A stretch of DNA of 64,000 nt from positions 3,756-67,755 of the forward strand of contig JBBIMA010000018.1 of NCBI GenBank assembly GCA_037444625.1. The letters run 5' to 3'. This DNA is from DTHT01 sp037444625. GTDB lineage: Bacteria > Acidobacteriota > Terriglobia > Bryobacterales > Bryobacteraceae. The notes under the pieces are model-generated. The model made no database searches. It was given only the letters and a program-made list of their open reading frames with translations, and was not told the DNA's origin. A program made the position numbers and the translations under genes. Shown piece by piece: positions 46,325-54,535 of this stretch (positions are counted from its first letter, which is position 1; each line of letters starts with the position of its first letter).

Positions 46325-47398
46325 TCAGCGGCCGCGCGCGGCCGCAGCCGGAGCGGGCTTGGCGGGCGGCTCGGGCGCCGGGGCGGGGCTCTCGGCGGGA
46401 GCGCGCACCAGCCCGAGGGCGCGGCGCAGCTCGGCTTCCAGCCGGTCGGCCACCTCGGGGTTGTCGCGCAGGAATTGCCGGGCGTTCTCGCGCCCCTGTC
46501 CGATGCGCTCGCCTTTGTAGCTGTACCAGGAGCCGCTCTTCTCAACCAGGTTGTGCGCCACGCCCAAGTCAATCAGGTCTCCCTCGCGCGAGATGCCCTG
46601 CCCGTAGAGGATGTCGAACTCGGCTTCGCGGAAGGGCGCCGCCAGCTTGTTCTTCACGATTTTGACCTTGGTGCGGCTGCCCACCACGGTTTCGCCCTCC
46701 TTGATGGCCGCCACGCGCCGGATGTCGGCCCGGACGCTGGCGTAGAACTTCAGGGCGCGTCCGCCGGTGGTGGTCTCCGGGTTGCCGAACATCACGCCGA
46801 TCTTCTCCCGGATCTGGTTGATGAAGATCAGACAGGTGTTGGACTTCGACACGATGCCGGTGAGCTTGCGCAAGGCCTGCGACATCAGCCGGGCCTGCAC
46901 GCCCACGTAGGCCTCGCCCATCTCCCCGTCCAGTTCCGCTTTGGGCACCAGGGCGGCCACCGAGTCAATCACCAGCACGTCAATCGAACCGGAGCTGATC
47001 AGGGCGCTGGTGATCTCCAGGGCCTGCTCGGCGTAATCCGGCTGGGAGACCAGCAGATTGTCGGTATCCACGCCGAGCTGGCGGGCGTAAATCGGATCCA
47101 GGGCGTGCTCGACGTCAATGAAGGCCGCCATCCCTCCCGCCTTCTGGGCGCTGGCCACCACGTGCAGGGCGATGGTGGTCTTGCCGGAGGCCTCCGGGCC
47201 GAAGATCTCGCTGATGCGGCCGCGGGGGAAGCCGCCGATGCCCAGGGCGGCGTCCAGGGAGATCGAACCGGTGGGGATGGTGGCCACCGGCACGATCGCC
47301 TCGCGCGAACCCAGCCGCAGGATCGAACCCTTGCCGAACTGTTTCTCGATCTGGCTCAGGGTGAGGCCCAGGGCGCGTGCGCGTTCCTTGTCGTCCAT
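46325..47398 (-). CDS. recA: RecA recombinase, first copy
   Basis: 357 residues. It promotes strand exchange and SOS co-protease activity. Walker A GPEASGKTT, Walker B DVLVIDSVAAL, L1 DGEMGEAYVG and L2 FGNPETTTGGRALKFYAS are intact; the usually conserved FIDAEHALDP reads FIDVEHALDP. The C-terminal tail is Pro/Ala-rich (SPAPAPEPPAKPAPAAA) instead of acidic. TATAAT on the minus strand at 47446-47441 gives a leader of about 35 bases with GGAAAGG. The second recA follows 65 bases downstream. Confidence 0.96.
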   Translation of the reverse strand: MDDKERARALGLTLSQIEKQFGKGSILRLGSREAIVPVATIPTGSISLDAALGIGGFPRGRISEIFGPEASGKTTIALHVVASAQKAGGMAAFIDVEHALDPIYARQLGVDTDNLLVSQPDYAEQALEITSALISSGSIDVLVIDSVAALVPKAELDGEMGEAYVGVQARLMSQALRKLTGIVSKSNTCLIFINQIREKIGVMFGNPETTTGGRALKFYASVRADIRRVAAIKEGETVVGSRTKVKIVKNKLAAPFREAEFDILYGQGISREGDLIDLGVAHNLVEKSGSWYSYKGERIGQGRENARQFLRDNPEVADRLEAELRRALGLVRAPAESPAPAPEPPAKPAPAAAARGR

Positions 47399-47440
47399 AG
47401 GGGATCCTTTCCGCGGCCGGCGGGGCCGGCGACAAGTCAG

Positions 47441-47472
47441 ATTATACCCCTTCGCAGGGCCCGGCCCGAAGG
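47441..47472 (-). promoter_or_regulatory. recA promoter with overlapping stem-loop
   Basis: TATAAT (47446-47441, minus) is the -10 of the first recA. Just upstream CCTTCG/CGAAGG (47449-47454 and 47467-47472) form an inverted repeat with a 12-base loop, placed between the VWA-gene stop and the -10. It could end the VWA transcript or act as an operator over the -35 region, where no good hexamer is seen. Confidence 0.45.
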
Positions 47473-47476
47473 CGCC

Positions 47477-48433
47477 CTACAGGCGCGGAGCGTAATAGCC
47501 CTTGCGCGCCCTCACCACCAGATCCCGCCGCCCCTTGACTCTGACGTCCACGGCCTGGTAGCGCCCGTCGGTGCGCAGCGGCTCGGGCCGGTAAAAGATG
47601 TTGTACTGGTGGCGCAGCTCGTTGGCGATGTTTTCAAACGACTGGGCCAGGTCTTCGATCTTGAAGGGGAATAGAGCCAGGCCGCCGGTCTCCGCCGCCA
47701 TGTACTTCAGCACCCTGTCGCCGTCGGTCTCCAGCCGGGTGACGTTGGTCGAGATCGTGTAGACGACGGCGTCGGCCTTTTGGGCCATCTCGAGCGCCTG
47801 ATCGCGCGTCACCCGGCTCTGGTTGTCCTCCCCGTCGCTCAAGACCACCACCGCCCGGCGAAACTTGTGCCGGGGCTGTTCCTGCATGAGCTTGTCGCGA
47901 CAGGCGAAGTAGATGGCCTCGTACAGGGAGGTACCCCCGCCGGGACGCAGCTCGCGGATGGCGGCCGCCAGCCTTTCCGGATCCTCCGTCAGGTCGGCGA
48001 CCAGCTCGACCGAAGTGTCGAAGCTGACCACCAGGGCCTTGTCGTAACGCGGGCGCATCACGCTGTTGAGAAACTCGATGGCCGCCTCCTGGATGAAGCG
48101 GAAGCGCGGCCGGACGCTGTTGCTGGTGTCCAACAGCAGCGCGATGCGCAAAGGCAGGTCGCTCTCGGCGGCGAACTCCAGGATCTTCTGGGGACGCTTG
48201 TCCTCGATGACCTCGAAATCGTCCCGCCCCAGGTTGGTGATGAAGCGGCCCTTGCGGTCGGTGACCGTAAACAGCAGATTGACCCGGGTCACGTCCAGGA
48301 TGATGCGGGTCTTCTCGTCGTCGAGCTGGAGCGCTTCTCCTCCGGGCTTCGGGCGTTGAGTCCGGACGCCGGGCTGCTGCACCCCGGCGGCCAGTGCGCT
48401 CAGCAGGCCCGCACAGGCCAGCCACCCCTTCAT
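47477..48433 (-). CDS. Secreted VWA-domain protein (acidobacterial VWFA-related type)
   Basis: 318 residues. MKGWLACAGLLSALAAGVQQ is a signal peptide. An N-terminal segment (TRIILDVTRVNLLFTVTDRKGRFITNLGRDDFEVIED) matches the VWFA-related proteins frequent in Acidobacteriota; the VWA domain follows with the MIDAS start LLLDTSNS and the downstream VVVLSDGEDNQS. It probably binds ligands through a metal at the cell surface. TATAAT (48456-48451, minus) and GGGGAGGGAG precede the ATG. Confidence 0.88.
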   Translation of the reverse strand: MKGWLACAGLLSALAAGVQQPGVRTQRPKPGGEALQLDDEKTRIILDVTRVNLLFTVTDRKGRFITNLGRDDFEVIEDKRPQKILEFAAESDLPLRIALLLDTSNSVRPRFRFIQEAAIEFLNSVMRPRYDKALVVSFDTSVELVADLTEDPERLAAAIRELRPGGGTSLYEAIYFACRDKLMQEQPRHKFRRAVVVLSDGEDNQSRVTRDQALEMAQKADAVVYTISTNVTRLETDGDRVLKYMAAETGGLALFPFKIEDLAQSFENIANELRHQYNIFYRPEPLRTDGRYQAVDVRVKGRRDLVVRARKGYYAPRL

Positions 48434-48463
48434 GACGATCTCCCTCCCCGATTATACCCGCCG

Positions 48464-49807
48464 TCAGCGCAGGTTGTACTTCTTCATCTTGTAGCGCAGG
48501 GTGTCGCGCGTGATGCGCAGCAGCCGCGCCGCCTGGGTTTGGTTGCCGTTGGTCTTCTCCAGAGCCCGCAGCAGCAGTTGCCGCTCGCTCTCGGCCAGCG
48601 AGAGGCCCTCCTCCGGGATGTCCGGAGCCGCCTGGGCCCAAGCCGCCGAGCGCAGCTCCTCCCTGCCCAGCGAGATGGGCAGGCTGGCCGGCGTGATGCG
48701 CGAGGATTCCTCCAGGATCATCGCCCGCTCGATGGCGTTGCGCAGCTCCCGGACGTTGCCCGGCCAGTCATGCTGCAACAGCAGCCGCTCGGCTTCCGGC
48801 GCCACTCCCTCGATATGCCGTTTGAACTTCCGGTTGTAGTGCTCGATGAAGAACTCCGCCAGCGGCAGGATGTCTTCCTTGCGCTCGCGCAGGGGCGGAA
48901 TCAGAATCTGGATCACGTTCAGGCGGAAGTACAGGTCCTGGCGGAAGGCCCCTTCCCGCACCGCCTCCCGCAGGTTCTTGTTGGTGGCGGCGATGAAGCG
49001 CACGTCCACCCGGATGTCCTTCAGCCCGCCCAGCCGGCGGAAACTCTGCTCCTCGAGCACGCGCAGCAGCTTGGCCTGAAGGGTGAGCGGAATCTCCCCG
49101 ATCTCGTCCAGAAACAGCGTGCCTCGATCGGCCAGCTCGAACAGGCCGCGCTTCTGCGCCCGGGCGTCGGTGAAAGCGCCCTTCTCGTAGCCGAACAGTT
49201 CGCTTTCCAGCAGCGTCTCCGGAATGGCCGCGCAGTTGATCGCGATGAACGGCTCGGCCTGCCGCGGGCTCTCGTAATGCAGCGTCTTGGCGATCAGGTC
49301 CTTGCCCGTGCCGTTCTCGCCCTCCAGCAGAATGGTGGCCGCTTCGCTGGCCGCCACCTTGCGCACGAAGCTGATCACCTCGCGCATGGCGGCCGATTCG
49401 GCCACCACCTCCCGCTTGATGGGCGCCACTTCCTCGGTCACGTCCTTGACGGCCGCCAGGGCGCCCGCCGTCTGCCCGGCCTCATCCGTCAGCGGGGCGG
49501 TCCGCACCAGCACCAGCCGCTCGGATCCCTCCTCGGTGCGCAGCCGGACGGTGCCGTGCAGCGAGGCGCCCGGCTGCTGGAATCCCTCCAGCAATCCGCA
49601 GCCGCTCTCGCAGCCCTTGCAGCGAAAGACCTCCCGGCAACTGCGCCCCACCATCTGCGAGGCCTCCAGCCCGAACAACCGCTCCGCCGCCCGGTTCACG
49701 CCGCAGATCACCAGGTCGCGATCGTAGAGGATCAGGGCTTCGGAGAGTTGATCGAAAACCGCTTCCAGCAGGCCGGGGCGCTGCCACTGTGGGAGTAGTT
49801 TCGACAT
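48464..49807 (-). CDS. Sigma54-dependent activator with PAS domain and GAFTDA loop
   Basis: 447 residues. PAS domain (about 10-125) with a cysteine cluster (Cys57, 63, 66, 70) that could sense redox or metal; AAA+ domain with Walker A GENGTGKD (163-170) and Walker B LFLDE (231-235); Fis-type HTH at the end (NGNQTQAARLLRITRDTLRYKMKKY). The sigma54-contacting loop reads GAFTDA (210-215) instead of GAFTGA. It may still act with sigma54 or have changed partner. TATAAT (49831-49826, minus) precedes it. Confidence 0.9.
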   Translation of the reverse strand: MSKLLPQWQRPGLLEAVFDQLSEALILYDRDLVICGVNRAAERLFGLEASQMVGRSCREVFRCKGCESGCGLLEGFQQPGASLHGTVRLRTEEGSERLVLVRTAPLTDEAGQTAGALAAVKDVTEEVAPIKREVVAESAAMREVISFVRKVAASEAATILLEGENGTGKDLIAKTLHYESPRQAEPFIAINCAAIPETLLESELFGYEKGAFTDARAQKRGLFELADRGTLFLDEIGEIPLTLQAKLLRVLEEQSFRRLGGLKDIRVDVRFIAATNKNLREAVREGAFRQDLYFRLNVIQILIPPLRERKEDILPLAEFFIEHYNRKFKRHIEGVAPEAERLLLQHDWPGNVRELRNAIERAMILEESSRITPASLPISLGREELRSAAWAQAAPDIPEEGLSLAESERQLLLRALEKTNGNQTQAARLLRITRDTLRYKMKKYNLR

Positions 49808-49878
49808 GCGGCGGGGTTACCTTTCATTATACGCCAGGCTGGGTGATTTCACCCACCCCGCCGCCCTTCACACCGGGC

Positions 49879-51225
49879 TCACTTGCCCACGCAGAACCGC
49901 GCGAAAATCCGCTCGAGCACGTCCTCGGCCGTGGCCGCACCGGTGATCCCCCCGATCGCCTCCAGCGCGCCGTAGAGATCCAGCAGCAGCAGCTCATGCG
50001 GCAGCGCGGAAACGCCCTGCCAGGCCTTTTCCAGCCGCCCCCGCGCCTCCTCAAGCAGGCTCTGGTGGCGCACGCTGGTGATGAAGCCCGGCTGAATCTC
50101 GCCCGCCTCGGGCGCCGCCGCCTCCAAAATTCGCCGGCGCAGATTCTCCAGGCCCTCCCCGGTCAGGGCGGAGACCACGACGTGGGGTTCGGCCAGCTCG
50201 GCCCGCCGCGGCAAGTCGCACTTGTTGCCCACCAGAAGAAACCGCCCCTGAGTGCGAGCCCGCTCGATCAGGGCCAAGTCCTCCGCCTCGACGGGCGCCG
50301 ACAGATCCACCACCACCAAGGTCAAGTCCGCGTCCGCCATCGCCTGGAAGGTCCGCTGGACGCCCAGGCTCTCCACCAGGTCGCCGGAGGCGCGCACCCC
50401 GGCCGTGTCCGTGAACTTGATGGGGATGCCCTCCAGGCAGGCCAGCTCGGAAACCAGATCCCGCGTGGTGCCCGGAATCTCGGTGACGATCGCGCGCTCC
50501 CGCTCCAGCAGCCGGTTGAACAGGCTGCTCTTGCCCACGTTAGGCCGGCCGACGATGGCCAGCGCCAGACCCTCGTGCACCAGCTTGCCGTAAGCGTAGC
50601 TGGCGGCCAATTCGGAAACCTCCTTCAGCAGCGGTCCGAGCAGGCGGGCGATCTCCTCGGGGCCGGCCACCGGCACGTCGTCCTCGGCGAAGTCAATGCC
50701 CGCCTCCAGCAGCGCGATCAGCTCGAGCAGCTTCTCCCGGATGGGCGCCAGCCGGCGCGAGACCGACCCTTCGGCCTGCTGGGCGGCGATGCGGGCCTGG
50801 TACAGCGTGGTCGCTTCGATCAGGTCGCGCACCGCCTCAGCCTGCGGCAGGTCAATGCGGCCGTGCACGAAGGCGCGCAGCGTGAATTCTCCCGGCCCCG
50901 CCGGCCGGGCTCCCAAAGCCACCGCCCGGGCGACGCAGTAGCGCAGCACCACCGGCGAGCCGTGGCAGGAGATCTCGACCAGATCCTCGGCGGTGTAGGA
51001 GTGCGGGCGGGCGAAAAAGCTGACCAGCACCCGGTCCACCGCCTGCCCTTCCGGATCGGGCAGCTCGGCCAGCCGCATTCTCCACGGCCGCCACTCCGGC
51101 GGCTTGGGAAAGCGCAAGAGGCGCTCGGCGATCTGGCGCGCCCGCTCGCCCGAGATCCGCACGATACCCAGGCCGCCGCGCCCCGGCGGGGTCGAAACGG
51201 CCACGATGGTGTCGCCGAGATCCAT
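49879..51225 (-). CDS. mnmE: tRNA uridine-5-carboxymethylaminomethyl modification GTPase
   Basis: 448 residues. N-terminal folate-binding domain (DTIVAVSTPPGRGGLGIVRISG), helical domain, inserted G domain with GRPNVGKSSLFN, DTAGVR and NKCD, and the C-terminal FCVGK with the catalytic cysteine. With MnmG it modifies the wobble uridine of certain tRNAs. It belongs to the widely conserved rpmH-rnpA-yidD-yidC-jag-mnmE cluster and starts 18 bases after the jag stop. Confidence 0.97.
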   Translation of the reverse strand: MDLGDTIVAVSTPPGRGGLGIVRISGERARQIAERLLRFPKPPEWRPWRMRLAELPDPEGQAVDRVLVSFFARPHSYTAEDLVEISCHGSPVVLRYCVARAVALGARPAGPGEFTLRAFVHGRIDLPQAEAVRDLIEATTLYQARIAAQQAEGSVSRRLAPIREKLLELIALLEAGIDFAEDDVPVAGPEEIARLLGPLLKEVSELAASYAYGKLVHEGLALAIVGRPNVGKSSLFNRLLERERAIVTEIPGTTRDLVSELACLEGIPIKFTDTAGVRASGDLVESLGVQRTFQAMADADLTLVVVDLSAPVEAEDLALIERARTQGRFLLVGNKCDLPRRAELAEPHVVVSALTGEGLENLRRRILEAAAPEAGEIQPGFITSVRHQSLLEEARGRLEKAWQGVSALPHELLLLDLYGALEAIGGITGAATAEDVLERIFARFCVGK

Positions 51226-51243
51226 GGCGGGCGCCGCGCCCGC

Positions 51244-51816
51244 TCAGGGCGCGCCTTCACCGCCGGGCGAGCGGAACCGGCAGCCCTGCGCCGCATCCCC
51301 CGCCCTGAGATGAGCCGGCGGGGAAGGATACACCACCACGTGCCGGCCCGGACCCAGACCCTGGCTCTGGCTGTACACGCCGGCTTGGTCGCGCAACGCC
51401 AGGTGAATGATGCGCCGCTCGCGGCTGCTCATCGGGCTGAAGGGGAAGGGCCGGCCGGTCCGCCGCACGCGCTCGGCCGCGGCCGCCGCGCTCAAACGCA
51501 GCTCCTCGATGCGCAGCAGGCGGTAGTCGTTGGCGTCCAAGCAAATCCGCTCGTGATCCTCGGAGGGAATCCGGAGCATCTGAATCGCCAGATGCTCCAG
51601 GGCCAGCAGCAGCTCGGCCTTGTTTTCCAGCAGCAGATCCGCGTCCGGCCCCGAGAACTTGACCACGATCTCCGGGCTCTCCCAATCCCTGTCCTGGACG
51701 GCGCCCTCGGCGATCTCGAAGCGCAGCCGAAGGCGGGCCCGTTCGAGAATCGGACGCAGAAAACGCTCCAGGCGCGGGCGCAAGGCCCCCAGGGTATACT
51801 TGCGCTTCCGATTCAC
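51244..51816 (-). CDS. jag: Jag/KhpB-like KH-R3H RNA-binding protein
   Basis: 190 residues from a GTG start in GTGA, overlapping the yidC stop. A basic N-terminus precedes a KH-like domain (SPEIVVKFSGPDADLLLENKAELLLALEHLAIQML) and an R3H domain (RTGRPFPFSPMSSRERRIIHLALRD). Jag proteins bind RNA and affect cell elongation and envelope homeostasis. The Jag_N domain is short or absent. Coupling to yidC is the rule for this family. Confidence 0.85.
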   Translation of the reverse strand: MNRKRKYTLGALRPRLERFLRPILERARLRLRFEIAEGAVQDRDWESPEIVVKFSGPDADLLLENKAELLLALEHLAIQMLRIPSEDHERICLDANDYRLLRIEELRLSAAAAAERVRRTGRPFPFSPMSSRERRIIHLALRDQAGVYSQSQGLGPGRHVVVYPSPPAHLRAGDAAQGCRFRSPGGEGAP

Positions 51817-53561
51817 CGTCCGGCCTTTTTCCTCCTGCGGGATTCCGCCCCGCCCGGCGCAGCCTTGGCCATGGCGGGCGCGGGCAGAACGGCGGGCGCG
51901 GGCATGGTCTTGTTGATCAACACCTGCTGGGCGATGCCCACCAGATTGCTGGTCAGCCAGTACAGCACCAGGCCGCTCGAAAAATGGTAGAACATGAAGC
52001 CGAACACCAGGGGCATCAGCAGCATCATGCGCTGCTGCATCGGATCGGCCGTGGTGGCGGGCGTCATCTTTTGCATGGCGAACTGCGAGACGATCATGGC
52101 CACCGGCAAGATTCGAATGGGCAACTGCTCGGGCTGGGATAGATCCGTCACCCACAGCCAGCTCGCCCCGCGCAGCTCGATGGCCACCGTCAACACATTG
52201 TAAAAGCCGATGAAAAAGGGAATCTGGAGCAGCATCGGGATGCAGCCCCCCATCGGGTTGACCCCGTGCTTCTTGTACAGCTCCATGAGCTCCTGGTTCT
52301 GCTGCTGCTTGCGCGGATCACGCAGGCTGATGCCCTTGTACTTCTCGTTGATGGCCGCGATCTGGGGCTGAAGGGCCTGCATCTTCTTCATGGACTTCAG
52401 GCTGGAGAACTTCAGCGGCAGCAAGGCGAAGTTGATGAACACCGTCACCAGCACGATGGCCCAGCCGTAGTTGCCCACGACATTGTGGTGCACCCACTTC
52501 AGGATCAGGAACAGGGGCTTGGCGATGAAGCCGAACCAGGTGCCGAAGTCCACCACCTGCTCCAGCCGGCGGTCCACCTGCCGGAGCACGTCCAGATCCT
52601 TGGGCCCCACGAAAACCGCAAACTCGTTGCGCGCCGCCCCGCCCACGCCGACCCCCACGTGCGGCACCTCCTTGGCCTCCCGCGGGGAAGGCACCGCATC
52701 GCTCAGGGTTTGGATTTCCACGCTCCGGCCGGCGGGCGGCAGGAACACGGCCGCGAAGTAGCCGTCCTGGATGCCCGCGAACAAGAACGGCCCGGAGGCG
52801 CTCACAGGACCGTTCTTGGCGGCTTTGGCCTCCTCGGTGATCAGCTTGCCGGCGGCCGGATCGAAATGCAGCGTCCGCTGTCGGGCCGCCGGATTGTCCA
52901 CCGCCGGATCGCCGAAGCCTCCCCGCCATTGGACCAGATGGGGCAGCGGGCCCGAGCCGTCCCGGGCTTCCGAGATAAAGCGCCACAGGTAACGGGCCTT
53001 CTCGAAGCGGAAAGACTTGCGCACCCAGAGGCGCCCGTCGGAAAACTCGTAGTCCACGCCCAAACCGTCGGCGGCCGGACGGGCTGCGAACAGGGCCTGG
53101 TTGACCTCCAGGGCAGGCTGGCGGTCCTTGAAGGACAGCGCGAACGGATAGCCGGTCTTTGCGGCGGCCGCCGTGTTGACCAATTGCAAGGCCTTGCCCG
53201 AGGCGTCCTTGTATTTCTTCAGCTCCCAAGCCAGCACGACCGCGCCCCGGTTCGACAGCCGGATGCGGTACAGATCGGTCTCGATGGTCTGTTGTTCCGG
53301 TTTGGCCGCCGAAATCGGTGGGGTGAGTTTGGCCTCAGGCGCGGCGGGCGGGGCGGGCGGCGGAGTCTCGGCCGGCTGGGCCGCCGGAGCGGGCGCTTTC
53401 GCCGGGGCGGGCGGCGGCCCGTACATCTTGTGGTAGGCGTAGGGGGCCAGGAACATCACTACGCCGGTCAGCAAGAAGGCCAGCAGGAGCCGCCATTCCA
53501 TGCGAGGCTCCTCCGGCCCGATCTTGCCCGTCCTGTCCTGCCGGCCGCCGCCTTCCGCCAT
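51813..53561 (-). CDS. yidC: Membrane protein insertase YidC
   Basis: 582 residues. Long form with an N-terminal membrane helix (MEWRLLLAFLLTGVVMFLAP), a large periplasmic beta-sandwich (about 70-350) and the conserved five-helix core (WFGFIAKPLFLILKWVHHNVVGNYGWAIVLVT onward, MGGCIPMLLQIPFFIGFYNVL, MPLVFGFMFYHFSSGLVLYW). It inserts proteins into the inner membrane. Two starts are possible: 53561 with GGGAG, or ATG 53501 with GGAGGAG six bases before it, just ahead of the first helix. Confidence 0.97.
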   Translation of the reverse strand: MAEGGGRQDRTGKIGPEEPRMEWRLLLAFLLTGVVMFLAPYAYHKMYGPPPAPAKAPAPAAQPAETPPPAPPAAPEAKLTPPISAAKPEQQTIETDLYRIRLSNRGAVVLAWELKKYKDASGKALQLVNTAAAAKTGYPFALSFKDRQPALEVNQALFAARPAADGLGVDYEFSDGRLWVRKSFRFEKARYLWRFISEARDGSGPLPHLVQWRGGFGDPAVDNPAARQRTLHFDPAAGKLITEEAKAAKNGPVSASGPFLFAGIQDGYFAAVFLPPAGRSVEIQTLSDAVPSPREAKEVPHVGVGVGGAARNEFAVFVGPKDLDVLRQVDRRLEQVVDFGTWFGFIAKPLFLILKWVHHNVVGNYGWAIVLVTVFINFALLPLKFSSLKSMKKMQALQPQIAAINEKYKGISLRDPRKQQQNQELMELYKKHGVNPMGGCIPMLLQIPFFIGFYNVLTVAIELRGASWLWVTDLSQPEQLPIRILPVAMIVSQFAMQKMTPATTADPMQQRMMLLMPLVFGFMFYHFSSGLVLYWLTSNLVGIAQQVLINKTMPAPAVLPAPAMAKAAPGGAESRRRKKAGR

Positions 53562-53579
53562 CAGCGTCTCCCGGGCGCC

Positions 53580-53819
53580 TCACGCCACCGGATCGAAGCC
53601 TCCCTCCCGGAAGGGGTGGCAGCGCGAGAGCCGCTTCAGGCCCAGCCAGACGCCGCGCCGCAGCCCGTAACGCCGCACGGCTTGCGCCATGTATTCCGAG
53701 CAGGTGGGATAAAAACGGCAGGCTGCGGGCAGCCAGGGCGAGACGGCCAGCTTGTAAAAACGTAGCAGCGCCAGAGCCGCCCGGGCGCCGCCGCCGGGGC
53801 CGGCCTCCTGCGGCGTCAT
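53580..53819 (-). CDS. yidD: Membrane protein insertion efficiency factor YidD
   Basis: 79 residues. The family core is intact: LLRFYKLAVSPWLPAACRFYPTCSEYMAQAVRRYG and GLKRLSRCHPFREGGFDPV, with its three characteristic cysteines. A short membrane-associated protein that aids insertion with YidC. The ATG at 53819 sits in ATGA and overlaps the rnpA stop, which decides this start over longer frames. Confidence 0.93.
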   Translation of the reverse strand: MTPQEAGPGGGARAALALLRFYKLAVSPWLPAACRFYPTCSEYMAQAVRRYGLRRGVWLGLKRLSRCHPFREGGFDPVA

Positions 53820-54208
53820 TTCAGGCATCGCGCAAACAGCCTCTCGACCGCTTCCAGCAACTCCTCGAAGGGAGCATCCAAAACAGCCTTGCGCGCCTGG
53901 ATCACCACGTCCCAACCCGGCCCCAACCGCCAGAGGTTGCGCCGCACAGCCTCCCGCAGGCGCCGCTTGATCCGATTGCGAACCACCGCCTTGCCCAGGG
54001 CCCGCGGGGCCGCCAGCCCCACGCGGGGACCCACGCCCCCTTCCCGCGCCGCGCAGAAAGCCGCGAAGTAAGGGTTGCTGATCCTGCTGCCCGCCTCATA
54101 CACTCTGCGGAAGTCGGCCCGGCGCAGCAGCCGCGCGCTCTTGGGAAACCCGAAACTCCGCTTGGCTTCCTCGATCGGATTACTTCGCCCAGCGGACGGC
54201 CCGCTCAT
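53816..54208 (-). CDS. rnpA: Ribonuclease P protein component
   Basis: 130 residues. It binds the catalytic RNase P RNA and helps cleave the 5' leader of tRNA precursors. Signatures: FPKSARLLRRADFRRVYEAG, PRVGLAAPRALGKAVVRNRIKRRLREAVR (the RNR motif region) and DVVIQARKAV. Its start lies within the last 29 bases of rpmH, a known overlap arrangement in this cluster. Confidence 0.95.
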   Translation of the reverse strand: MSGPSAGRSNPIEEAKRSFGFPKSARLLRRADFRRVYEAGSRISNPYFAAFCAAREGGVGPRVGLAAPRALGKAVVRNRIKRRLREAVRRNLWRLGPGWDVVIQARKAVLDAPFEELLEAVERLFARCLK

Positions 54209-54347
54209 CGCTGACCGTCAGCTTCCAACGGCCCTTGGCCCGGCGGCGCGACAGCACGGCGCGCCCATCCCGGCTGCGCATGCGCGCCCGAAACCCGTGC
54301 GTCTTGGCTCTCCGGCGATTGTTCGGCTGATAGGTGCGTTTGGGCAT
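54180..54347 (-). CDS. rpmH: Ribosomal protein L34
   Basis: 55 residues, slightly longer than usual (44-47). MPKRTYQPNNRRRAKTHGF, RARMRSRDGRAVLSRRRAKGR is the L34 signature; the C-terminus has an extra WKLTVSDERAVRWAK. It is part of the 50S subunit. First gene of the rpmH-mnmE cluster, preceded by a near-consensus promoter. No dnaA gene lies upstream, where many bacteria carry it. Confidence 0.96.
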   Translation of the reverse strand: MPKRTYQPNNRRRAKTHGFRARMRSRDGRAVLSRRRAKGRWKLTVSDERAVRWAK

Positions 54348-54412
54348 TCCGGGATCTCCCCTTCAGCGGCCGGCGCTGCCAGGCCGCGGGGCGGCGCTGT
54401 CGGCCAAATCTC

Positions 54413-54442
54413 AGTATAGACAGGGGGTTTCCGGAGTGTCAA
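54413..54442 (-). promoter_or_regulatory. Near-consensus promoter of rpmH
   Basis: Minus strand TTGACA (54442-54437), 18-base spacer, TATACT (54418-54413). Perfect -35 hexamer, consistent with strong ribosomal protein expression. The leader to the ATG at 54347 is about 60 bases. Confidence 0.8.
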
Positions 54443-54535
54443 ACCGCCCCACCCGGCCCCTTTGGTAACCTGCGCCGCCCCGGCGCCGTGTAGTATGCTG
54501 GAGTTGGATTTTCAATCCGATCCGGAGGTTTGCTC

